DNA of 7,512 nucleotides, taken from NCBI GenBank assembly GCA_948585895.1, contig CAPBNZ010000060.1, positions 3,152 to 10,663 on the forward strand, read 5' to 3'. The position numbers were made by a program, and so were the translations under genes. This stretch comes from an uncultured Clostridia bacterium (GTDB taxonomy: Bacteria; Bacillota; Clostridia; TANB77; CAG-508). The notes beneath the pieces were generated by a model. It had not been told where the DNA came from. It saw only the letters and a list, made by a program, of their open reading frames with translations, and made no database searches. Shown piece by piece: positions 1 through 5,998 of this stretch (position 1 is the first letter of the stretch; the number at the start of each line of letters is the position of its first letter).

Positions 1-77
1 TTTTTATTTTTAGGTATAAACTTATATTACTTTCGCATTAAATCGTCTTATTTTTCATTTTAAAGTTTATTCTTGAA
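1..77. other. Intergenic sequence past the mnmE stop codon
   Basis: No gene is visible. Complementary 8-mers ATAAACTT (16-23) and AAGTTTAT (63-70) could form a weak stem with a 39-nt loop after mnmE, but there is no clear terminator. The usual partner gene mnmG is not seen within these bases. Confidence 0.4.
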
Positions 78-1449
78 TTATTTTCCTAAACAAAACTTAG
101 AAAAAATTTCATTTATTATATCTTCACTTACTATTTCTCCTGTTATATTTCCTAAATCTTCTAAAATGTCTTTTATAAATACTGCTATTATATCTAATGG
201 CATTTTTTCTTCTATTGTACTCTTTGTCTTTTTTACATTCTCTATTGCTTTTGTAATTAAATTTTTATGTCTTATATTTGTGATTATCATTTCATTATCG
301 AAATTGATTTCATTTAGATTAAATAAATTTGTAATTTCCTGGTACAATTTTTCTATTCCAATATCATTTAAAGCAGAAATTTTGATAATATGCTTACTTG
401 ATTCTTGTAATCTTATATCCTTTTCTTGTAAAACTGGTTCTAAGTCAATTTTATTTAAAATAATAATAGATTTCCTATCTTTAATAATTTCTAATATCTC
501 TTTATCCTCTGATGTTAATTCCTTTGTACTATCTATAATGGCAATTACTAAATCTGATTCTTTAGCTATTTCTCTGGATTTTGCAATTCCTATCTTTTCC
601 ACTTCATCCTTTGCTTCCCTAATTCCTGCTGTATCAATTAATTTAAGCGGAATTCCATTGATTGTAACAAATTCTTCTATCGTGTCTCTTGTTGTTCCTT
701 CATATTCTGTAACAATAGCTCTATCTTCTTTTAAAATAGCATTTAAAAGTGATGACTTTCCTGCATTCGGTCTTCCTATAATTGCTGTTTTTATTCCTTC
801 TTTTATCATTTTTCCATTATCAAAACTTTTTTCTAATTTTAATAATTTCTCTTCCACTGTTTCTAACATAGTTACGATTTGTTCATTTGTAACATCATCG
901 ACATCATATTCTGGATAATCAATCGCTACTTCTATACTTACCATGATATCTAATATATATTGCTTAATTTCTGCTATCTCTTTAGATAAGGTTCCTTTTA
1001 ATTGTTTAATACTTGTTTTTGCTTCTTTTTCCGATTTTGCATGAATTACATCAATAACAGATTCTGCTTGTAATAAGTCAATTCTACCATTTAAAAAAGC
1101 TCTTTTTGTAAACTCTCCTGGTTCAGCTAATTGTGCACCATTTTTTAAGCATATTTCTAATATTCTTCTAACAATAATATTTCCTCCATGAGAATTAATT
1201 TCACACATATTCTCTGTTGTATAGCTTTTTGGTGCTTTAAAATAAGATACTAAAACCTCATCTACAATCTCTCCATTATCTATAATATTTCCATACTTTA
1301 TGGTATATCCTTTTATATTTTCTAATCCCTGTTTATTTTTGGGTTCGAAAATTTTATTTAATATGAAAAAGCACTTCTCACCACTCATTCGTATAATTCC
1401 AATTCCTCCAATTCCGTGGAGCCGTAGAAATTGACACTATGGTACTCAT
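78..1449 (-). CDS. mnmE: MnmE (TrmE) tRNA wobble-uridine modification GTPase, frameshifted near the N-terminus
   Basis: MnmE works with MnmG to install the carboxymethylaminomethyl group on wobble uridine 34 of certain tRNAs, using a formyl-folate-type one-carbon donor and GTP hydrolysis (family knowledge). The intact frame (ATG at 1388, 436 residues) shows GRPNAGKSS (225-233 in restored numbering), TTRDT (252-256), DTAG (272-275), NKID (332-335), SAL (358-360) and the C-terminal CLGK motif. It lacks the first 20 family residues. These lie just upstream: ATG at 1449 behind a strong AAAGGAGG reads MSTIVSISTAP, then an extra base at 1416 shifts the frame. Without that base the sequence continues GIGGIGIIR into MSG, giving 456 residues, the normal family length. 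As written, translation from 1449 stops after 23 codons. The gene may therefore be a fresh pseudogene or carry a sequence error. Its identity is certain, its functional state is not. Confidence 0.95.
1416..1416 (-). other. mnmE: Single-base insertion (frameshift) in mnmE codon 12
   Basis: On the minus strand the codons run GCT CCA, then one C (plus-strand G at 1416), then GGA ATT GGA GGA ATT GGA ATT ATA CGA ATG. Dropping that C joins the two halves into the canonical PGxGGIGIIR N-terminus of MnmE. With it, the frame ends at TGA 1380-1378. The site is not in a homopolymer, and no slippery heptamer is visible, so programmed frameshifting is unlikely. Mutation or sequence error are the two plausible readings. 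Confidence 0.88.
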
Positions 1450-1457
1450 GTTTCCAT

Positions 1458-1465
1458 CCTCCTTT
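1458..1465 (-). promoter_or_regulatory. Ribosome binding site that fixes the true mnmE start at 1449
   Basis: AAAGGAGG on the minus strand sits 8 nt before the ATG at 1449-1447. It shows that translation was meant to begin upstream of the frameshift. The internal ATG at 1388 has only GGAGG about 16 nt away, and that sequence is itself the codons for Gly-Gly, so it is a poor alternative. Confidence 0.85.
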
Positions 1466-1501
1466 TATGTGTTATGTAAATTTCTATTCTTTTTATACAA
1501 G

Positions 1502-1556
1502 AAAAAGGTCAAAAGATGAAATTACAAAATATTTTGTAAAATCCGACCTTTGACCT
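1502..1556 (-). terminator. Nested hairpin with T-tract after jag, probable intrinsic terminator
   Basis: Outer 8-bp arms are AGGTCAAA (1506-1513) and TTTGACCT (1549-1556). They enclose a perfect 18-bp palindrome at 1522-1539 (TTACAAAAT joined to ATTTTGTAA). Read on the minus strand, the structure lies just past the jag stop codon and ends in TTTTTC. This is the layout of a rho-independent terminator for the rpmH-to-jag cluster. The arms are modest in G+C, so termination may be partial, with some read-through into mnmE. Confidence 0.55.
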
Positions 1557-1574
1557 CCGATTTTATCTTCTCTA

Positions 1575-2261
1575 TTATTTTTTTAAAGATACTACAATTC
1601 TTCTATGTGGCTCTTCTCCTACACTAGTTGTTTCAACTTTTGAATTTTGTTGTAACTTACTATGAATAATTTTTCTTTCATAAGCTTGCATTGGTTCTAA
1701 TTTAATAGGCGTTTTGGTTCTTATTACTGTTTTAGCTACTTTTTCTGCTAAATCTTCCAATGTCTTCTCTCTTTTCGCCTTATAACCTTCTATGTCTAAA
1801 ATAACTTTAACTCTATTTTCAATTCCTTTTCCTGCTATCGATGATAAAATATTTTGCAAAGCATATAAAGTTTCTCCTCTATATCCTATCAAATATCCTA
1901 AGTTTTCACTCGCCATTTCAACATTAATATGATTCATTGTTGTTGTAATTTGATAAGTAGTACCACTTGGTAATTTTAATACAAATCCCTTTAAAAAGTT
2001 CTCAAGATTTTGTTTTGCTTTTTCTTGCTGTTCTTGATTTAGCTCTATTTCCTTTTTTACTTTATTATGGTCTTTTTTTAATTCTTTTAATGTCATTTCA
2101 ACTTTTACGACTCTAGGGGTTAAAATACTAAAAAAACTTCTTTTATCTTCATTTTCTAGAACTTTAATATCAACACAATCTTTTGATACATTTAATTTTT
2201 TTAGACCTTTTTCAATTGCTTCATTGGTTGTCTTTCCTTCAGAAATAATTGTTTTCTCCAT
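1575..2261 (-). CDS. jag: Jag/KhpB (EloR) RNA-binding protein with Jag-N, KH and R3H domains
   Basis: This is a cytoplasmic RNA-binding protein of 228 residues. In Gram-positive relatives the family pairs with KhpA and affects cell elongation and sRNA-linked regulation (family knowledge). The Jag-N domain spans about residues 1-58, starting MEKTIISEGKTTNEAIEKGL. A charged Lys/Gln/Glu-rich linker (about 58-90), possibly helical, follows. The KH domain carries the GxxG loop GYRG at 126-129 in LIGYRGET. The R3H domain at about 155-228 has the RxxxH signature at R196 and H200, then GEEPHRRIVV. The start abuts the yidC stop with no spacer (TAA then ATG). Its ribosome site GGGGAGG lies inside the last yidC codons, 8 nt from the ATG. 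Translational coupling with yidC is therefore likely, as in the conserved yidC-jag pair of Firmicutes. Confidence 0.95.
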   Translation of the reverse strand: MEKTIISEGKTTNEAIEKGLKKLNVSKDCVDIKVLENEDKRSFFSILTPRVVKVEMTLKELKKDHNKVKKEIELNQEQQEKAKQNLENFLKGFVLKLPSGTTYQITTTMNHINVEMASENLGYLIGYRGETLYALQNILSSIAGKGIENRVKVILDIEGYKAKREKTLEDLAEKVAKTVIRTKTPIKLEPMQAYERKIIHSKLQQNSKVETTSVGEEPHRRIVVSLKK

Positions 2262-3161
2262 TTATGATTCCTCCCCATCTTCTTGTTTAATAACCTTATT
2301 TAAAATCAATCTTTCTAAAATCATAAGAACATTGTTTACTAACCAATAGAGTGCTAATCCCAATGGTGCTACTAATGCAATAGAAATAGACATAATTGGC
2401 ATCATCCAAGACATCATTTTATTGGTTTGCATAACTGCATCTACTTCATTGGTTTCTTCTTTTTCTGTTAGTTCTTTTCCTGTTTCTCCATCTATTACTG
2501 TTTTCTTTTTATTTGTATTTTGTTGCATTGCTGTTGTCATTCGAATTGAAATAAAAGAAGATATGATATATAAAATTGGTATAATATAAACGGTATAATC
2601 TGTCATGTTTTGTTGTGGAATTTTGCTTAAGTCTAATCCTAAAAAGTTCATTTGAATATTTAACTTATCAACATTTGCATCTTCTGGATTTTTTTCTTTT
2701 AACCAATTATATTCTCTTATTAAATCAATTTCTGGATAAACTTTACTTACTTCTCTTCCTTCTTCTTGCAATTGAGTTACATATTTGTTAACATCTTCTG
2801 TTGCTATTTTTTCCATATAAGTAATTGGACTCTTAACTAAATAAAAAATAGAAAGTAGCAATAACATTTGGATAATAGCTGTTAGACATCCACTAAGTGG
2901 ACTCATTTTCTCATTTTTATATAAATCCATCATTGCTTGGTTCATTTTTTCTTGGTCATTTTTATACTTAAATTGAATCACTTTCATTTTTTCTTGCATT
3001 TTAGCACTTTTTTTCATTGTTCTTTGTTGTTTGATAGACAAAGGCAATAACAATAATTTTATAATAATGGTAAATAATATAATAGCTATCCCATAATTAT
3101 TGACTACATTATATAAAATTGATAGCAAATAACCAAAAAGATTGGCAAAAAACTCAAACAT
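2262..3161 (-). CDS. yidC: YidC/Oxa1-family membrane protein insertase
   Basis: It inserts and folds proteins in the cytoplasmic membrane, alone or with SecYEG (family knowledge). The 299-residue protein has the short Gram-positive architecture without the large periplasmic domain of proteobacterial YidC. Hydrophobic segments are visible at about 5-20, 24-42, 91-109, 189-206 and 250-288 (the last long enough for two helices). The first true insertase helix leads into QQRTMKK. R47 matches the conserved groove arginine position. The basic amphipathic stretch 48-85 fits the cytoplasmic helical hairpin, and PLSGCLTAIIQM is a family-typical motif. No lipobox cysteine is seen near the N-terminus, unlike Bacillus SpoIIIJ. 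A GGAGG lies 9 nt before the ATG. The gene follows yidD by 19 nt and abuts jag, so co-transcription is likely. Confidence 0.96.
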   Translation of the reverse strand: MFEFFANLFGYLLSILYNVVNNYGIAIILFTIIIKLLLLPLSIKQQRTMKKSAKMQEKMKVIQFKYKNDQEKMNQAMMDLYKNEKMSPLSGCLTAIIQMLLLLSIFYLVKSPITYMEKIATEDVNKYVTQLQEEGREVSKVYPEIDLIREYNWLKEKNPEDANVDKLNIQMNFLGLDLSKIPQQNMTDYTVYIIPILYIISSFISIRMTTAMQQNTNKKKTVIDGETGKELTEKEETNEVDAVMQTNKMMSWMMPIMSISIALVAPLGLALYWLVNNVLMILERLILNKVIKQEDGEES

Positions 3162-3180
3162 AAATTATTTCCTCCTAGCT

Positions 3181-3399
3181 CTATTTTAATGGATCATATC
3201 CACCTTTTGAAAAAGGATTACATTTTAGAATTCTTTTCATTCCTTTCATAACACCTTTCCCCGCTCCATATTTAAGAATTGCCTGTTTGGTATATTCTGA
3301 GCAAGTTGGATAATATTTGCAATGAATATTCTTACTTTCTAGCCATATGGATATATGTCTTTGATATCCACTAATTAGCTTTAGTAGTAACGTTTTCAT
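3181..3399 (-). CDS. yidD: YidD membrane protein insertion efficiency factor
   Basis: A small membrane-associated helper of YidC-dependent insertion (family knowledge), 72 residues, which is normal length. The N-terminal 20 residues (MKTLLLKLISGYQRHISIWL) form the family's amphipathic helix. The conserved core CKYYPTCSEY (C27, C33) and the C-terminal ILKCNPFSKGGYDPL (C60) are diagnostic. Its start lies 29 nt inside the 3' end of rnpA in another frame. A GAGGA ribosome site embedded in rnpA stands about 7 nt before the ATG. The rnpA-yidD overlap and the position just before yidC match the conserved Firmicutes cluster. I see no separate promoter. Confidence 0.95.
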   Translation of the reverse strand: MKTLLLKLISGYQRHISIWLESKNIHCKYYPTCSEYTKQAILKYGAGKGVMKGMKRILKCNPFSKGGYDPLK

Positions 3400-3748
3400 A
3401 TTTTTCCTCTATTAGTTTTGCTTTATCAAAAATAATTCTCATGTCTCTTCTTATATTTTGAAACGTTGCATCTGTAATATTTGCTTTCTTTTTCCATAAA
3501 AAAACCATACGATATCCACTTTTTATAGCATCTTCATAATAAAAATAATTTTCTCTAATAAGTCTTTTTATATGATTTCTTTTTACAGCTTTTGCTATTT
3601 TTACACTAATAGCAATCCCTAATAGATTCCTATCTTGATGACTGTTTTTTTTAACAAATATTTCTATATATTTTCCTGAATAATAATTTCCCCTTGATAA
3701 AACATTTCTAAATTCATAGTTTTTTTTCATCATTTCTGTTTTCTTCAT
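3371..3748 (-). CDS. rnpA: RNase P protein component
   Basis: The protein subunit binds the catalytic RNase P RNA and helps cleave 5' leaders from pre-tRNAs (family knowledge). The 125-residue, very basic protein shows FRNVLSRGNYYSGKYIEIFV near residues 13-32 and the signature helix KAVKRNHIKRLIREN at 53-67, the family's RNR-type motif. The ATG at 3748 is preceded by AAAGGA about 10 nt upstream, so it is preferred over the second methionines at codons 6-7. It lies 146 nt downstream of rpmH, separated by a hairpin that may set a lower rnpA level. The 3' end overlaps yidD by 29 nt. Confidence 0.95.
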   Translation of the reverse strand: MKKTEMMKKNYEFRNVLSRGNYYSGKYIEIFVKKNSHQDRNLLGIAISVKIAKAVKRNHIKRLIRENYFYYEDAIKSGYRMVFLWKKKANITDATFQNIRRDMRIIFDKAKLIEEKYENVTTKAN

Positions 3749-3818
3749 GATTTGTTTTTCCTTTCTATTTTAAGCCAAACATAATGAAAAAACGAATCGT
3801 TTTGCTATAATTATGCTG

Positions 3819-3844
3819 AAAAGGCACGCTTTTGCGGCCTTTTT
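3819..3844 (-). terminator. Hairpin between rpmH and rnpA, probable attenuating terminator
   Basis: Arms AAAAGGC (3819-3825) and GCCTTTT (3837-3843) continue, after a bulged A, into CGC/GCG closing a four-base loop (3830-3833). It is one of the few G+C-rich spots nearby. On the minus strand it ends in only four T residues followed by C, so it probably terminates incompletely, which would give more rpmH than rnpA transcript. On the plus strand it is followed by TTTTTGG and could also stop opposing transcription. Confidence 0.55.
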
Positions 3845-3894
3845 GGAATTCTTAGAAAATCTTTAATTTTTCTAGGATATACAAAATAACATAA

Positions 3895-4029
3895 TTATGC
3901 AGTTAATTTTTTTCTACCTTTTGCTCTTCTTGCTTTTAATATATTTCTTCCTGCTCTTGTTTTCATTCTTTTCATAAATCCATGTTCTTTCTTTTCTTGT
4001 CTATTTTTTGGTTGAAATGTTCTTTTCAT
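3895..4029 (-). CDS. rpmH: 50S ribosomal protein L34
   Basis: A 44-residue, extremely basic large-subunit ribosomal protein. Translation of the minus strand from the ATG at 4029 begins MKRTFQPKNRQEKKEHGF and ends RAKGRKKLTA before TAA at 3897-3895. The middle (residues 19-34) reads MKRMKTRAGRNILKAR. All of these are hallmark L34 segments, and the length is typical. AGGAGG stands about 11 nt before the ATG. The gene is the first of the leftward cluster and has a near-consensus promoter about 40 bp upstream of the start codon. It lies closest to the origin on the left side, as in many Firmicutes. Confidence 0.97.
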   Translation of the reverse strand: MKRTFQPKNRQEKKEHGFMKRMKTRAGRNILKARRAKGRKKLTA

Positions 4030-4069
4030 TTTTCCCTACACCTCCTACTGATAATTAACAAGTATATCG

Positions 4070-4099
4070 ATTATACCGCAAAACAATGTAAAAAGTCAA
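4070..4099 (-). promoter_or_regulatory. SigmaA-type promoter for rpmH
   Basis: On the minus strand TTGACT (4099-4094) and a perfect TATAAT (4075-4070) are separated by 18 bp. Transcription would start near 4063, giving a leader of about 33 nt before the L34 start codon. This is the clearest promoter in the window and probably drives the whole leftward cluster. Confidence 0.8.
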
Positions 4100-4101
4100 G
4101 T

Positions 4102-4314
4102 AATTTTAAATTTTTTTACAAAAATATTACAACAGTTATTACTACTGATTCATACTGTAAGTTTAAATGAAAAAGTAGGGATATACGACTTTTCTATAAA
4201 TACGCATAGATACATTACAATTTAGCTTGACAATTTCAACAATTCAAATCTAATTTTAAGTTTTATGTAACTTTTTAGGGTGATAATTTGTCATATTTAT
4301 GAAAAATAAATAAG
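4102..4314. other. Non-coding A+T-rich stretch left of the DnaA boxes
   Basis: Between the rpmH promoter and the first DnaA box there is no credible gene. The stretch holds candidate promoter P1 and runs of A and T that may be easily melted. I see no clear DnaA-box match and no strong hairpin here. Confidence 0.5.
4227..4254 (+). promoter_or_regulatory. Candidate upstream promoter P1 for dnaA
   Basis: A perfect TTGACA (4227-4232) is followed after 16 bp by TCTAAT (4249-4254), five of six matches to the -10 consensus. It points toward dnaA and would give a leader of about 290 nt that crosses all seven left-cluster DnaA boxes. Assignment rests on sequence match only. Confidence 0.5.
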
Positions 4315-4525
4315 TTTTCCACAGTTTTTTTTCTTTTTATCCACATGAAAAAAATTTTTTCCACAATTTTATTGACTTATTGTGTATAAATCTGTTATGA
4401 TTGGGGGGTAAAAAATTATGAGAGATTTTAACTGAAAATACTTGAATTTATGTTCGTATAAGTCATCTTTATTTTTACAAAAATATAACAAAGTTATCAA
4501 CACTTGTGGATAACTTTGTGGATAA
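4315..4525. other. oriC left part: DnaA-box cluster upstream of dnaA
   Basis: Seven 9-mers match or nearly match TTATNCACA. Plus strand: TTTTCCACA at 4315-4323, TTATCCACA at 4337-4345, TTTTCCACA at 4357-4365 and TTATCAACA at 4494-4502. Minus strand: TTATACACA at 4381-4389, and TTATCCACA at 4505-4513 and 4517-4525. The first three are about 20-22 bp apart, close to two helical turns. The cluster lies at the point where gene direction flips and beside dnaA, as in the bipartite Bacillus-type origin. It probably serves both origin organisation and dnaA autoregulation. Confidence 0.85.
4372..4401 (+). promoter_or_regulatory. Candidate main promoter P2 for dnaA, with a DnaA box in its spacer
   Basis: TTGACT (4372-4377) is separated by 18 bp from TATGAT (4396-4401). 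The TG at 4393-4394 gives an extended -10. A perfect-consensus DnaA box, TTATACACA on the minus strand (4381-4389), lies inside the spacer, and another 9-mer (4357-4365) ends just upstream. DnaA bound here should block RNA polymerase, so autorepression is the natural inference. Six consecutive G residues (4403-4408) sit at the expected start point. Confidence 0.6.
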
Positions 4526-4527
4526 CT
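4504..4527. repeat. Tandem 12-bp repeat containing two DnaA boxes
   Basis: TTGTGGATAACT occurs twice in a row (4504-4515 and 4516-4527). Each unit holds a perfect minus-strand TTATCCACA. The pair lies 23 nt before the dnaA start codon, within the leader of either candidate promoter, so DnaA binding here could also affect dnaA expression. Confidence 0.85.
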
Positions 4528-4535
4528 CTATCAAG

Positions 4536-4541
4536 AAAGGA
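4536..4541 (+). promoter_or_regulatory. Ribosome binding site that decides the dnaA start
   Basis: AAAGGA at 4536-4541 stands 8 nt before the ATG at 4550. The earlier in-frame ATG at 4541 overlaps this site and leaves no spacing, so it cannot use it. The start at 4550 gives MSLDKGELIEKI. Confidence 0.8.
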
Positions 4542-4549
4542 TGATTTTG

Positions 4550-5899
4550 ATGTCACTAGATAAAGGTGAACTGATTGAAAAAATAAAAAATGAATTAAGA
4601 CCTGAAGTTACTAAAATATCTTATGATACTTGGATTATGCCATTAGATATCAGAAGTATTGAAGGTAATAACATTGTTTTTACAACCACTTCTGAATATC
4701 AAAAAGATTTTATTGAAAATAAATATAGACCTTTACTTTTTAATACATTAAGATACATAACCAATAAAGATTGGACATTTTCAGTAATTGATTTATCAAA
4801 AGAAGAAAAAGAAGAAGAAATTATTTCAGATACTACACAAGATGCCTCTACACCAGAAATTGAATCTAATAAATCAACTTTAAATCCTAAATACACTTTT
4901 GAAACTTTTGTTGTAGGAGACAATAATAAATTTGCACATGCTGCTGCTTTAGCAGTTGGAAATGAACCAGCCAACTCTTACAACCCTTTATTTCTATATG
5001 GAGGAGTAGGGTTAGGAAAAACTCACTTGATGCATTCTATTGGCAACAGAATCTTAGAAAACAATAGAAACTGTAATGTACTATATGTTACTTCTGAAAA
5101 ATTTACGAACCAACTTATCAATGCCATTAAAGATAACAAAAATGAAATGTTTCGAAATAAATATAGAACTATCGATGTTCTACTAATCGATGATATCCAA
5201 TTTATTGCTGGAAAAGAAAGAATACAAGAGGAATTTTTCCATACATTTAATTCTTTGTACGAAGATAGAAAACAAATCATTATCTCTAGTGATAAGCCTC
5301 CTAGAGATATACCATTCTTAGAGGATAGACTAAAATCAAGATTTGAATGGGGACTACTAGCAGATATTTCTTGTCCAGATTATGAAACACGTTTTGCCAT
5401 TTTAAGAAAAAAAGCACAAGACGAAAATGTGATTATCGATGATTATATACTTTCTAATATTGCTAATAAAATCGATTCTAACATTAGAGAACTAGAAGGT
5501 GTATTTAATAAAGTTGTGGCAAGAGCTTCTTTAACACATAGTCCTATTACCATAGAATTAGCCGAAAAAATTATTAATGAATTTAAATATGAAAGTGAAA
5601 AAGTAATTTCTTGTGATTTTATAAAAGAAACTGTAGCAAAATACTTTAGTATCAATAAAGAAGATTTATCCGGAAATAAGCGTTCAAATGATATTGCTTT
5701 TCCAAGACAAATTGCTATGTATTTATGTAGAGAAATCGCCAATATGTCGTATCCACAAATAGGAACAGACTTTGGAGGAAGAGATCACTCAACCGTAATG
5801 CATGGATGTAAAAAAATAGAAAAAGAAATGAAAGAAAAAAGTAACACTAAGTTAATTGTGGATAGTGTGAAAAACATTATCATAGATGGAAAACAATAG
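4550..5899 (+). CDS. dnaA: Chromosomal replication initiator protein DnaA
   Basis: An AAA+ ATPase that binds DnaA boxes, melts the origin and helps load the replicative helicase (family knowledge). With the start at 4550 it has 449 residues, typical of the family. Domain I (about 1-80) contains the conserved YDTWI (W28). An acidic, Ser/Thr-rich linker (about 84-112) is domain II. Domain III shows Walker A GGVGLGKTH (151-159), Walker B LLIDDIQF (211-218), sensor 1 IISSDKPP (244-251), the arginine-finger segment RLKSRFEWG (260-268) and sensor 2 in NIRELEG (R313). Domain IV carries the signature SYPQIGTDFGGRDHSTVMHG with GGRDHSTV at about 409-416, which contacts the box. DnaA boxes flank the gene on both sides and one lies in promoter P2, so it is probably autoregulated. 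dnaN follows after 306 bp. No missing key residues were seen. Confidence 0.98.
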   Translation: MSLDKGELIEKIKNELRPEVTKISYDTWIMPLDIRSIEGNNIVFTTTSEYQKDFIENKYRPLLFNTLRYITNKDWTFSVIDLSKEEKEEEIISDTTQDASTPEIESNKSTLNPKYTFETFVVGDNNKFAHAAALAVGNEPANSYNPLFLYGGVGLGKTHLMHSIGNRILENNRNCNVLYVTSEKFTNQLINAIKDNKNEMFRNKYRTIDVLLIDDIQFIAGKERIQEEFFHTFNSLYEDRKQIIISSDKPPRDIPFLEDRLKSRFEWGLLADISCPDYETRFAILRKKAQDENVIIDDYILSNIANKIDSNIRELEGVFNKVVARASLTHSPITIELAEKIINEFKYESEKVISCDFIKETVAKYFSINKEDLSGNKRSNDIAFPRQIAMYLCREIANMSYPQIGTDFGGRDHSTVMHGCKKIEKEMKEKSNTKLIVDSVKNIIIDGKQ

Positions 5900-5998
5900 A
5901 AGTATATAGAAAATTTAAAGATTTCTAAAATTTGTGTTTGAAAAATTATTGTTTGTAACAAGAGGATGCAATCTATTCTTACGGAACTAGCACATTGG

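Noticed and set aside
73..918. Long plus-strand open frame opposite mnmE
   Set aside because: It is the antisense of a clear MnmE GTPase, is rich in Ser/Ile/Phe as expected from reversed A+T-rich codons, and has no ribosome site. It is a shadow frame.
3982..4170. Plus-strand frame of 62 codons across the rpmH start
   Set aside because: It lies opposite L34 and its promoter, has no ribosome site, and its sequence is Phe/Lys-rich low complexity.
4418..4435. Five-codon leader peptide frame (MRDFN) before dnaA
   Set aside because: It is too short to support, with only a G-run as a possible ribosome site and no regulatory codon pattern.
4315..4527. Repeated 9-12-mers considered as a CRISPR array or mobile-element repeat
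   Set aside because: The units are DnaA boxes with irregular spacing and orientation, and there are no spacers or cas genes.
4541..4549. Earlier dnaA start adding Met-Ile-Leu
   Set aside because: This ATG overlaps the ribosome binding site itself. The ATG at 4550 has correct spacing and gives the usual N-terminus.
4699..5742. Several minus-strand frames within dnaA
   Set aside because: They are antisense to a fully conserved DnaA and show no recognisable domains or start signals.
5949..5977. Possible dnaN promoter TTGTTT with TCTATT at 17 bp
   Set aside because: Only three and four of six consensus matches respectively, which is expected by chance in this A+T-rich gap.
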